Under the pieces are notes generated by a model. The model had not been told where the DNA came from. It saw only the letters and a list, made by a program, of their open reading frames with translations, and made no database searches. DNA of 64,000 nt from UBA168 sp011055275 (lineage in GTDB: Archaea > Thermoproteota > Thermoprotei_A > Marsarchaeales > UBA168): the NCBI GenBank assembly GCA_046635845.1, contig JAQQXN010000001.1. One strand, written 5' to 3'. Position numbers and translations under genes: made by a program. Below are positions 34,650 through 42,677 of this stretch, piece by piece; position 1 is the stretch's first letter, and every line of letters starts with the position of its first letter.

Positions 34650-35184
34650 CTGCGCCCTTAATCTTCTTGTGGGCCCTTAAAAAAGTTATGACCACGGCGT
34701 TAGCGCTTTCCGCTGGGACATAGGTCGTATCTATGACAAGGTCAAATATGGTTAGGTCGTTTATGTCATATCCGTAAATTTCCTTGAAACGTGCGGCCTC
34801 GCTGCGTTCTCTTATGGAGTTTGCCCTTGTGGCCTCTTCAAGGGTTGTGGAATCCCTCTTGGCTATCCTTTCATATCTGGCCTCTGGAGAGGCCTTCACG
34901 TATATCTTTACGGCATCCCTCGCGATCCATGCCGTGAGATGCCCATCGAGCACCACGTTCCCTTTCTCCTCCTCCTTCCTCGTCTCGTCGTCTATGGCTC
35001 TGTCTATGCTGTGATCCCTTTCTGCCATGATGCTGAGCTGATCTAGCCCAATGCCCATCTGTTTTGCGACGTTTCTGAAAATGGAGCCCGCCGAGACGTA
35101 GCGGAGGCCAAACTCTGCTGCTACGGCTCTGGCGATAGTGGACTTTCCCGAGCCCGGAGGGCCGCTAACGGCAATTACTGGCAC
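34621..35184 (-). CDS. cmk: Cytidylate kinase, archaeal type
   Basis: 187 residues. P-loop GPPGSGKSTIARAVA at residues 8-22, NMP-binding YVSAGSIFRNVA, and LDGHLTAWIA. Converts CMP to CDP using ATP. GTG start 6 nt after the adkA stop. Confidence 0.92.
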   Translation of the reverse strand: MPVIAVSGPPGSGKSTIARAVAAEFGLRYVSAGSIFRNVAKQMGIGLDQLSIMAERDHSIDRAIDDETRKEEEKGNVVLDGHLTAWIARDAVKIYVKASPEARYERIAKRDSTTLEEATRANSIRERSEAARFKEIYGYDINDLTIFDLVIDTTYVPAESANAVVITFLRAHKKIKGAVEDRSSSQG

Positions 35185-35190
35185 GCTAGC

Positions 35191-35775
35191 TCACTTCAGC
35201 AACGACACTATCTTGGAAGCGGCCTCGCTGGCCTTTCCCTCTTCGTTTTTGACAAAAAGCACCGAGGCCCCGGAGAGGACAGCGGAAGATATGGCTGCCT
35301 GCCTGTTGACCTCCATGGTGAACCTGAGTTCCTCGACCGTCTGGTCGTCTGATCTGTTTCTTACGCCCTGGTCTTTCGCCCTTCTGGCCACTATGGCCTC
35401 AGGGTCCGCCTCGACCACGACTATGTGGTTGGGGTGAAGGGCTCTTATCACGGGCTCAGGAAGCCCAGGCCAATAGCCCTCGTTCGTCTTAATGATGGCA
35501 TGGGTATCTAGGATTATGGAACCGCTTGCCGCCCTTCTGGCTATCTCGCGCGCTGCCTCAGCTTGAAGGGCTATCTGTGTGTCAACTCTCAGCTTCCTTA
35601 TCTGGTCCCTATCCTCGACAAGGCCTTGGGAGGTTGCGAGCTCGAACATCACGTCCCCGAAGTTCAGTACGGTAAGCTGTATCCCTGCTTCTTTAGTTTG
35701 CCTCACTGCTTCGTTCAGAACGGTTGTCTTTCCAACTCCGGGTACTCCTACAACCACAATTACTTTACCAGCCAT
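35191..35775 (-). CDS. adkA: Adenylate kinase, archaeal AdkA type
   Basis: 194 residues from ATG 35775, the usual archaeal length. P-loop GVPGVGKTTVLNEA near residue 10, NFGDVMFELA, IILDTHAIIKTNEGYWPGLP. It interconverts ATP+AMP and 2 ADP. The ATG is supported by ACTTAAGC 23-24 nt upstream; a GTG at 35790 would precede the expected transcript start. First gene of the adkA-cmk-L14e-cbf5 operon. Confidence 0.94.
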   Translation of the reverse strand: MAGKVIVVVGVPGVGKTTVLNEAVRQTKEAGIQLTVLNFGDVMFELATSQGLVEDRDQIRKLRVDTQIALQAEAAREIARRAASGSIILDTHAIIKTNEGYWPGLPEPVIRALHPNHIVVVEADPEAIVARRAKDQGVRNRSDDQTVEELRFTMEVNRQAAISSAVLSGASVLFVKNEEGKASEAASKIVSLLK

Positions 35776-36088
35776 AACACTATCGACCACTAGGACTTAA
35801 GCATTGGATTGACGGCAACAGCGAGCGAAAGCCTTGGACGAGGGGATCGGACGAGATCAAGTGCGTAAATCTGTGAAATGTGACTTCGCAATGGGACATA
35901 GGTGAGCTCACGCGCTGGGATTGCCGGCTGGGATCTCTCCGCGCGCATGGCCTTTGCCACGCGCTCAGCGAGTTCTTGGCATTCTTCTCTTCCAAGGGCT
36001 TAAGCGTTGAATGGGTGACCTCCGAGCGCTTGGCGTGGCTACGTCTGCTTGCCACCTCAAAGCATATACGCTGGCAAAACTGTAAGTC
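35776..36088. other. Intergenic region between adkA and the prepilin peptidase gene
   Basis: 313 bases between divergent genes. It holds the adkA TATA box at the left end and CATATAC at about 36063-36069 for the gene on the right. No tRNA, no convincing ORF and no repeat were seen in the middle. Confidence 0.5.
35795..35802 (-). promoter_or_regulatory. TATA box of the adkA operon
   Basis: On the minus strand GCTTAAGT, centred 23-24 nt before the adkA ATG, with no ribosome binding site between; predicts a leaderless mRNA. Confidence 0.5.
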
Positions 36089-36691
36089 GTGTTCGACCCA
36101 CTGCCAGTGCTTTGCTTGGTTTTTCTGGGCATAGCCTCGTGGCAAGACGTCAAAGAAAGAGAGATATCCGATTTCACTTGGATAATGTCGATTCCCACGG
36201 CCATCGCGATTTACGCCTTATCTTCAAGGGATTTCGTGCAGTTGATTCCTGGAGCGGTTATAGTCATTGCCGCTTACCTAATGGCAAGGACAGGGCTCAT
36301 GGGAGAGGCCGATCCATTGGGCATAGCGCTAGTGGTCCTGTCGTTCTCTTGGCCTGTAGCTGGGATTCCCGCTTACTTCCCCGTCTTCATCTTATCGCTT
36401 CTTTGCGAGCTTGGAGCATTTGCAAGCCTTGTTTGGAAGAAGGACAACACGGGCGCGCCCGCTGCGTTTACCTATAGGGTTAAGAAGGATCAACTGGGTC
36501 TCGTATGGCTTCCAAGGCTTGACGATGGAAATTATGCCTTCGACCTAAGAGATCCCAGATCTATGAAGGAACTGATAGATGAGGCGAAAAAAAGGATTCC
36601 AGGGGAAAGCGTTTGGGCCTCCCCTGCGCTTCCTTACATGCCCTTTCTTCTGGCCGCGGCGGCCGTTTTTCTGGTGGTCGCTTGGGGTTGA
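36089..36691 (+). CDS. Archaeal type IV prepilin peptidase (PibD/FlaK family)
   Basis: 200-residue integral membrane aspartic protease. The two catalytic aspartates are in SWQDVKEREISD (near residue 17) and MGEADPLG (GxxD, near residue 72); several membrane helices follow, with one at the extreme C-terminus. It removes class III signal peptides of pilins and archaellins at the cytoplasmic face. GTG start, with CATATAC centred about 23 nt upstream. Likely substrates in the window start at 37957, 36561, 46028 and inside 46446. Its last 131 nt overlap the convergent gene. Confidence 0.82.
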   Translation: MFDPLPVLCLVFLGIASWQDVKEREISDFTWIMSIPTAIAIYALSSRDFVQLIPGAVIVIAAYLMARTGLMGEADPLGIALVVLSFSWPVAGIPAYFPVFILSLLCELGAFASLVWKKDNTGAPAAFTYRVKKDQLGLVWLPRLDDGNYAFDLRDPRSMKELIDEAKKRIPGESVWASPALPYMPFLLAAAAVFLVVAWG

Positions 36692-37991
36692 TGCGGCCCG
36701 CGAGTTTGACTGGCGCAAATATGGCTTTCTCGGCGAGGGGACCGTTAATAACGAGAACGCGCGTTTGGTAAATGCCACAATAAGCGCTTCCAACCCAGGC
36801 GACGAAGCGGTAACCCCTTTCAGGAGAGGCCCTAAGGGTGATCGATGATTTTGTTGGATACCAGCCAGAGAGGGGCTCAGCGCTTCCCCCGTTCGTTGAG
36901 GTGATTTGCACGTAGTAACTTTCGGGCGCGTAAGAAATCAACGCGGTATTTCCCTCTTGAACTTTTACGGGGGCATACTCGACGCGACGTGCGATGAGGG
37001 GCTCGGGATATATGGGGGCTTCAGGATCTGGATCGACGGCGGCCTGATCTGCCTGCAGCTTGAGCGTGAGGCCTCCAACCACGATCGTTGCCCTTGAATT
37101 GGGCGGTACTCCAAGGACCACTATCCACCTGGGCCAATCGTTGGTCTGCGACGGCTTTGAAATTTGACCGGTACTAGAGTTATTCGGCAAGTTTTCCGAA
37201 TTGCGGTTGAAGTTCCCTCTGCTTGGGACTATTCCCATCCCGCCAGCGTAATTTTCGGAGTTGGTGTTGGGCTCGGCATTGGCACCTGGCGTTTGGCTTG
37301 CCTCTTGGCTTGGGCTTTGGAAGGATTGAGCTTGATGAGGTAGGCTTTTGCACCATATCAGCAGCTGTGCCATACCCTCCCTTTCCCACTGACCGGAATA
37401 CCAGATAATCATGGCCTCCACAGAACCGGGAACATTGGGCATTGAAACGACGAAATTCCTGTCCGCGCTGCCAAAGGCCACCTTAATGCCGTTCCAAAAC
37501 AGCTCGTAAAAGGGATGGTCGCCTTTCTTGACCAACAGCTCCACGCTAGATCCGGGGGCTGCTGATGTGGTATTCGATGAAAACTCGGGCTCCGATCCCG
37601 TCACCGAGCAGACATTTCCGAGGGAGGTAACCACAAGCGCTGATGAGGGGGTGTAGCCGAAAACCCGGGTCAGATTTATTGTCGTTGTCCCGCGCAGCGA
37701 GACGTTGAGCCTAACAAGATGCGGCTTTCCGATTTCCGCTGGTGCCAGAGCCCATGCCAAGTACCCATATCCGCTGACGTTAATCACGGGATAGTCATCC
37801 TCGTTGACGCTGAGCCTTTGGCTTTCCTTCAGCTGGACTAAGTGATCCGATTCCTCGTAACGCGACACGCTGCGGCTTGCCGTGTTAAAGGAAAGCGCGA
37901 ATGCAAGCGCCGTAGCTGACATGAGCGAAATCATCAACAGCGCCGCCAGCACGCCGCTAATTCCCCTGCCAGGTAAACTCAACACCTCCAA
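36561..37991 (-). CDS. Secreted protein with pilin-like signal and repeat domain
   Basis: 476 residues. N-terminus GRGISGVLAALLMISLMSAT resembles a class III (pilin-type) signal with cleavage before Ile. Two folded parts flank a Ser/Asn/Pro/Gln-rich linker (about residues 225-290). Near the C-terminus, GWYPTKSSITLRASPERGYR with FVAWVGS and VLVINGPL resembles the bacterial/archaeal InlB B-like surface repeat. The final ~45 residues are Pro/Arg/Lys-rich and lie antisense to the prepilin peptidase, so this tail may be accidental. Overlaps the upstream pilin gene by 35 nt. Function unknown; probably surface exposed. Confidence 0.65.
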   Translation of the reverse strand: MEVLSLPGRGISGVLAALLMISLMSATALAFALSFNTASRSVSRYEESDHLVQLKESQRLSVNEDDYPVINVSGYGYLAWALAPAEIGKPHLVRLNVSLRGTTTINLTRVFGYTPSSALVVTSLGNVCSVTGSEPEFSSNTTSAAPGSSVELLVKKGDHPFYELFWNGIKVAFGSADRNFVVSMPNVPGSVEAMIIWYSGQWEREGMAQLLIWCKSLPHQAQSFQSPSQEASQTPGANAEPNTNSENYAGGMGIVPSRGNFNRNSENLPNNSSTGQISKPSQTNDWPRWIVVLGVPPNSRATIVVGGLTLKLQADQAAVDPDPEAPIYPEPLIARRVEYAPVKVQEGNTALISYAPESYYVQITSTNGGSAEPLSGWYPTKSSITLRASPERGYRFVAWVGSAYCGIYQTRVLVINGPLAEKAIFAPVKLAGRINPKRPPEKRPPRPEERACKEAQGRPKRFPLESFFSPHLSVPS

Positions 37992-38343
37992 CCCCTATGA
38001 TCGTTATGGAGCTCCCGACCCCAAACACCTCTATGGGAGCTAAGTAACCCGGATCAACGGTCCCATTGGCCTTCACCAGGTGCCCCGCGACAAGTGCCTC
38101 CTTAGCGGTGAAGGGGTAGTTCCCGTAATTGTAGGCATATACGATGGTCTTATCGCCCTCTTGCTGAAAGTACACGGGAGACAGAAGCTCCTCGCTTTGT
38201 TCCGCGCGCTCGCTTGCGTAGGAAGCGGAGGTCGCGGCTTGGCCTTGAAGGTTGGAGCTGAGCCATGGCCAGATCAAGGCGAAGGCCCCAAGCGTGAGAG
38301 CCACTAAGAGGAGAGAACCCACTACCTCAGATAAACCCTTCAT
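37957..38343 (-). CDS. Archaeal type IV pilin-like protein
   Basis: 128 residues. MKGLSEVVGSLLLVALTLGA is a class III signal: KG/L cleavage site then a hydrophobic helix that forms the pilus core. The rest is a beta-rich head with NYGNYPF and a C-terminal VGGVEFTWQGN strand typical of archaeal pilins. Co-directional and overlapping with the secreted protein gene; prepilin peptidase lies just beyond. Tentative minor pilin or adhesin. Confidence 0.75.
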   Translation of the reverse strand: MKGLSEVVGSLLLVALTLGAFALIWPWLSSNLQGQAATSASYASERAEQSEELLSPVYFQQEGDKTIVYAYNYGNYPFTAKEALVAGHLVKANGTVDPGYLAPIEVFGVGSSITIIGVGGVEFTWQGN

Positions 38344-38408
38344 GAGATAAAAGGAGGGATAGGATTATGGGAGGCGATTAATAGCTTCCCAAATAAGCCC
38401 AGCGAGAT

Positions 38409-38645
38409 TTACCGCTTAAGCATCGGCTTTGGCATACCCGAGGAGTCGCCAAATATGTCCACAGGGGTGCAGTTCCAAGCCTTTAGAAACTCCTTCCTAA
38501 TCTTCTCGCAAGGACCCATGAAGAGAAGCGGCCCGCTGCAACCGCCGGCCAGATGCTTGAGATCTTGCACGAGCCTTATCCTTTCCTCCTCGTTTAGTTC
38601 GTAGAAGTCCTTAACGAATTCCTCATCGGATTCAAACATTATCAT
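38409..38645 (-). CDS. Small hypothetical protein
   Basis: 78 residues, acidic N-terminal half with helices (EEFVKDFYELNEEERIRLVQ), three cysteines (GGCSGP, GPCEK, WNCTP) and no membrane segment. Not recognised. The cysteines could bind a metal. 63 nt upstream of the pilin-like gene (in transcript order before it). Confidence 0.5.
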   Translation of the reverse strand: MIMFESDEEFVKDFYELNEEERIRLVQDLKHLAGGCSGPLLFMGPCEKIRKEFLKAWNCTPVDIFGDSSGMPKPMLKR

Positions 38646-38681
38646 AATTCTATGGGCGGCTTCGCGTTTACGTTTTTCTTT

Positions 38682-39461
38682 CTAGATGCCGTGAGTTAGG
38701 TAGTCTATCCTTCCTCCATCCATGACCACCGTTTGTCCGGTCATGAAGCCCGAGTCCTCGGAGGCCAGGTAGACCACAAGCTTGGCTACGTGTTCTGGCT
38801 TTCCTATCATGTGAAGCATTGTCCTAGACTTAAATGACTGTTCCATCCTCTCTATTTCGTCTTTGCTCTTGCCGCCTATTGTGAGATCGGTTTCTATCCA
38901 CCCTGGCGCGACGGCGTTAACCCTTATCCCGTTACCCCCGAGCTCGAGGGCTAACCTCCTCGTGAGCATTATAACGGCTGCCTTGGTGATGGCGTAGAAA
39001 GTGGTACCTATTGCGGCGGTCCCCAGGGCCGCGTTGGAAGAGACGTTTATGATTGCGCCTTTTCCGCGCGCTTTCATGTCAGGTATTACCTCAAGGGAGG
39101 TGTAGACCATGCTCATGAAGTTGGTTCTCCACATGCTCTCAAACTTCGCCTCGTCAAACTCCTCAAAGCTTCCAAGGAACCAAGTCCCCGCGTTGTTGAT
39201 AAGGACGTCAATCGGTCCAAAGGTGGCTTTTACCTGATTCACCATCGCCTTCACTTGTTCCCTGTTGGAGACGTCCGCCCTGAATATCTCCAGTCCTTCA
39301 CCTGCCTCTTTTTTGAGCTCCTCGGCCTTATCGCGCGAGGCGTTGTAGTTTGCAGCTACCAGAGCACCGTACTTGCGAAACTCGAGGGCCATGGCCCTTC
39401 CCAGTCCCCTTGAAGCTCCCGTCACAAGAACAACCTTTCCCCTTAGGTCTTCGAACGCCAT
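38682..39461 (-). CDS. Short-chain dehydrogenase/reductase
   Basis: 259 residues from ATG 39461. Classical SDR: GASRGLGRAMAL cofactor motif, NNAGTW, catalytic Ser in INVSSNA, YAITKAA active-site Tyr/Lys, and PGWIETDL. Residues after the first strand (NYNASRDK) suggest NADP(H). Substrate unknown (ketone or hydroxyacyl). Upstream in-frame codons to 39644 lack family similarity. Confidence 0.88.
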   Translation of the reverse strand: MAFEDLRGKVVLVTGASRGLGRAMALEFRKYGALVAANYNASRDKAEELKKEAGEGLEIFRADVSNREQVKAMVNQVKATFGPIDVLINNAGTWFLGSFEEFDEAKFESMWRTNFMSMVYTSLEVIPDMKARGKGAIINVSSNAALGTAAIGTTFYAITKAAVIMLTRRLALELGGNGIRVNAVAPGWIETDLTIGGKSKDEIERMEQSFKSRTMLHMIGKPEHVAKLVVYLASEDSGFMTGQTVVMDGGRIDYLTHGI

Positions 39462-39655
39462 AATTAGTGAAAGGGGGCGCGTAAAGCCTTTTCGCGTAGA
39501 AGGGCATCGCCTGCGACAGCATCCAACGGTCCTCAAAGACCGTGAGCCGTTGAGATTTGGCCTTGACGCTACCGCAGGTCTCGCTGCCCTGACCACCTGA
39601 TTGATAGAACACCCAACAAGGCTTATGGGCCAAGCGCGTAACACAGTGGGTAGAA

Positions 39656-40843
39656 TTGCGCGCCGTAAGCCTCGCGCCCATAATGCTAGTCACGTTGATC
39701 GGAGTGTACATGATAACGACCGGATTCGCCTTTGCCATCGTTGCGCCGGTGTTGACCCCTCTTGCGGGCGCGTTCAGGACAGGCGTGGCCACGGCCGCCT
39801 ATATCTCCACATTTTACTTCCTGGGTTCTCTCTTCATGTCCATGCCAGCTGGTCTCATATTGGATCGCTGGGGCCCGAGAAAAGCAGGAGTTCTGGGACT
39901 ACTTCTTTTTGCGATCGGCTGGAGCACGAGTTATTTTGCCCGGTCGCTCCCAATTCTTCTTCTCGGAAGGCTCGCTGTCGGTATGGGAGCGGTGGCGTTG
40001 GCCATAGCAAGCGCCGCGTCCATTCAGCAATGGTTTAAACCCGAGGAGTCAGCGTTTCCCATTGGACTTTGGGCCGCCTCGCTTCCCATAGGTATTGCTT
40101 GGGGCGAAGTTCTGGCTGGCATCATGCTGGAACGCTACGGGTGGAGGGAGGACTTCATGATTGGATTGGTTTTTTCGCTCACCGGCCTTGCCATATACGG
40201 CGCTGTGGTAAGGCCTGGCCCCTATGGGTCGCCGAGTGACGCGCAGGCTTCGGGCAAGGACGAAGGCCATGGCTTAGAGGGTGTTCTGAGGAGCGTTAAC
40301 GTCTGGAAATTCGGAGTGGCGGTCCTTTTTGAGTCGATCCCGTTCATGGCGGTGACCACTTTCTGGGTCACGTGGCTTGTGAAAAACGGTAGCATAAGTT
40401 CGTTGGTGCTTGCGAGCTCGCTTGCTTCGGCTCTGGGTGCGGCCGGGATTTTCGGCACGCTCCTAGCCGGTTACCTGTCCAACAGGACGGGAAAAAGGAA
40501 GCCCCTCTTCGTTGTACCGTCGTTAGCTTTTGGGGTCGCTCTCCTTGGCCTGATCTGGACAAGGGGCGTGGATCAAATGGCTGCGATGAGTTTGATCGTG
40601 GGATTTACGAGTTACATGCCCACTACTATGATGTTCGCCATACCCGGTCAGCTGGTGCCAGCGAGATACGCTGGTGCGGCGCTGGGGATAGCGCTGGCCT
40701 TTAATACCCTTGCCGGTGTGATTGGCCCAATAATCGTGGGATACGCGTACTTGATCAAAGAGGCGCTCGTCATCCCGGCTTTTGGGATGTTCGCGTGCGC
40801 GAGCGTCGGAGCCGCGATCGCGCAGACCGTTGATAGCGAATAG
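39656..40843 (+). CDS. MFS transporter
   Basis: 395 residues with twelve hydrophobic segments in two halves. The MFS motif between TM2 and TM3 reads GLILDRWGPRKAG, and the second-half copy GYLSNRTGKRK. It resembles the organic anion/nitrate-like branch, but the substrate cannot be set. TTG start. Divergent from the SDR gene. Confidence 0.85.
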   Translation: MRAVSLAPIMLVTLIGVYMITTGFAFAIVAPVLTPLAGAFRTGVATAAYISTFYFLGSLFMSMPAGLILDRWGPRKAGVLGLLLFAIGWSTSYFARSLPILLLGRLAVGMGAVALAIASAASIQQWFKPEESAFPIGLWAASLPIGIAWGEVLAGIMLERYGWREDFMIGLVFSLTGLAIYGAVVRPGPYGSPSDAQASGKDEGHGLEGVLRSVNVWKFGVAVLFESIPFMAVTTFWVTWLVKNGSISSLVLASSLASALGAAGIFGTLLAGYLSNRTGKRKPLFVVPSLAFGVALLGLIWTRGVDQMAAMSLIVGFTSYMPTTMMFAIPGQLVPARYAGAALGIALAFNTLAGVIGPIIVGYAYLIKEALVIPAFGMFACASVGAAIAQTVDSE

Positions 40844-40981
40844 CCTGCCAAGACGACATCAGTGAGCCCTACCAAGGGCTCGCGACTAAGCGAGAGAGGC
40901 ATCAAATACCCGTTTTATTACGTGTCGGCAGATCTCATAGCTAAGGATCCAAGGACTTAAAGACAGACGAAGCCGTATGCT

Positions 40982-41992
40982 ATGGAATACGTACGCTTAG
41001 GATGGTCCGGAGTTAACGTCTCTAGGATATGCCTTGGTACCATGTCCTTCGGCGATCCAGCGCTTGAGAGCTATGGGACCGGTGGTTGGGTTGTGGGCAA
41101 AGAGGAAGCGTTCAAGGTCCTTTCGAGGGCATGGGACCTGGGCATAAACTTCTACGACACGGCCAACGTCTACTCCAGGGGAAGGGCCGAGGAGATACTG
41201 GGCGAGTTCCTTCAGGGAAGGAGGGAGGACGCCGTCGTGGCCACCAAGGTCTACTTCCCGATGGGAAGTGGGCCCAACGACTCTGGGCTTTCGAGAAAGC
41301 ACATAATGAAGCAGATAGACGCATCCCTCAAGAGGCTTGGCACCGATTACGTGGACCTCTACCAGACCCACAGGTGGGACTACGACACCCCGATCGAGGA
41401 GACCCTTTCCACGCTTACGGGTCTCGTCCACGAGGGAAAGGTGAGGTACGTAGGGGCATCCGCCATGCGCGCTTACCAGTTCGCGACCGCCTACTTCACC
41501 GCCGAGATGAAGGGATACGAGAAGTTCGTGAGCATGCAGGACCTCTACAACCTCCTTTACCGCGAGGGCGAAAGGGAGATGACACCGTTCTGCAAGGAGC
41601 GTAACATAGCCCTCATACCTTACAGCCCCAATGCCGCGGGGGTATTGACGGGAAGGTACCTCAGGGACGGGAAGATCGTGGTGAGGTCAGACGAAAACGG
41701 GAGGCTACAGCCCAACAGCGGTTACTACGGTTACGGCTTATACGTACCCCCTCCAGAGAACGCTGAGATAGTCAAGAGGGTTGTCGAGGTCGCAAAGGAC
41801 AAGGGCGCGACCCCCACGCAGGTGGCCTTGGCTTGGCTCTTCGCAAAGGGAGTTACCGCTCCGATAATTGGTACCGGTAGCGTCGAGCACCTGGAAGAGG
41901 CGGTTGGGTCCCTATCGGTTAACCTCGCCCCTGACGAGGTAAAGTTCCTGGAGGAGCCCTATAGGCCAAAGCCTTTGGCTCACGTGAGGTAA
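40982..41992 (+). CDS. Aldo/keto reductase
   Basis: 336 residues. TIM-barrel AKR with the tetrad visible: Asp and Tyr in FYDTANVYS, Lys in VVATKVY, His in LYQTHRWD. C-terminal cofactor region APIIGTGSVEHLEEA indicates NADP(H). GACTTAAAG is centred about 23 nt before the ATG (leaderless). Its last 74 nt overlap the convergent gene. Confidence 0.92.
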   Translation: MEYVRLGWSGVNVSRICLGTMSFGDPALESYGTGGWVVGKEEAFKVLSRAWDLGINFYDTANVYSRGRAEEILGEFLQGRREDAVVATKVYFPMGSGPNDSGLSRKHIMKQIDASLKRLGTDYVDLYQTHRWDYDTPIEETLSTLTGLVHEGKVRYVGASAMRAYQFATAYFTAEMKGYEKFVSMQDLYNLLYREGEREMTPFCKERNIALIPYSPNAAGVLTGRYLRDGKIVVRSDENGRLQPNSGYYGYGLYVPPPENAEIVKRVVEVAKDKGATPTQVALAWLFAKGVTAPIIGTGSVEHLEEAVGSLSVNLAPDEVKFLEEPYRPKPLAHVR

Positions 41993-42677
41993 ACGCCTGA
42001 CCTGCTGGAACGCGAGTTCTTTTCATCACCCTTGAGGTGCATATGGAACACGTCCTGGGCTGCGGTCTCATAAGCTCGGCTAACTCGCTGACGCACAGCA
42101 CAACGCTTTTCCCGTTGAGAATCAGCTTGTTGTACAGACCAGATGAAATGCACGAAAGCATTTCCTGGGCAAGGCTTGCGTCGCCGATTGCCCCCATAGA
42201 AGCCCTGAAAAGCAATTGGCTGGCCTTCTCCCGCGCCTCTCCTAGGTATGCTTCATAGCTTTTCTTCCAGCCGTTGAAGAAGATCCTTCCTCTCCAGTAC
42301 CTCTCGCAGAACTCCCTTGCTCTAAGCTCCTCGCTGGCGCTCGCTTTGCTCACGCTCAGCTTTAAGCCCATTCCGTCGAAGGCCGGGGCGCACCGCCTAA
42401 AGGACTCGCGCAGCGGATTTCTGCGTTCGTCCTGCAGGTCGAAGAGCGGTATCGGATACGGCAGAGAAAGCCCAACGCTAGCGGAAATTTGGGAAAGCTG
42501 GTTCTCCCTTGCCTCCACGAGGGAGGCCAGCGGCAGGGATAATGAGGCTTGGCCCTTTAGGAAGACCCTTTTGTCTCCCTTGTCAAATAATATAATGACC
42601 TCAAAGTTTTTCAGCCTCAACGCAAGAGCCCCTAGTTCATCTGGCATTAGCTCTCTGAGCGTCAAAAGCTCCATCAA
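41919..42677 (-). CDS. Protein of the DNA-transfer operon; resembles the N-domain of VirD4/TraD-type ATPases
   Basis: 252 residues, coupled to the VirB4-like gene (4-nt overlap). Residues 145-205 (AREKASQLLFRASMGAIGDA, then ISSGLYNKLIL and CVSELAELMRPQP) are reminiscent of the region just before the ATPase core in TraD-like coupling proteins, where an ELA-L motif precedes the P-loop. No P-loop here; the matching ATPase core is a separate gene at 46446. CSIC near the C-terminus. The last ~25 residues are antisense to the aldo/keto reductase. Tentative. Confidence 0.5.
   Translation of the reverse strand: MMELLTLRELMPDELGALALRLKNFEVIILFDKGDKRVFLKGQASLSLPLASLVEARENQLSQISASVGLSLPYPIPLFDLQDERRNPLRESFRRCAPAFDGMGLKLSVSKASASEELRAREFCERYWRGRIFFNGWKKSYEAYLGEAREKASQLLFRASMGAIGDASLAQEMLSCISSGLYNKLILNGKSVVLCVSELAELMRPQPRTCSICTSRVMKRTRVPAGQAFTSREPKALAYRAPPGTLPRQGRG

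Noticed and set aside
35965..36204. 79-codon minus-strand frame near the prepilin peptidase start
   Set aside because: Mostly antisense to the peptidase and the leader gap; composition and lack of motifs argue against coding.
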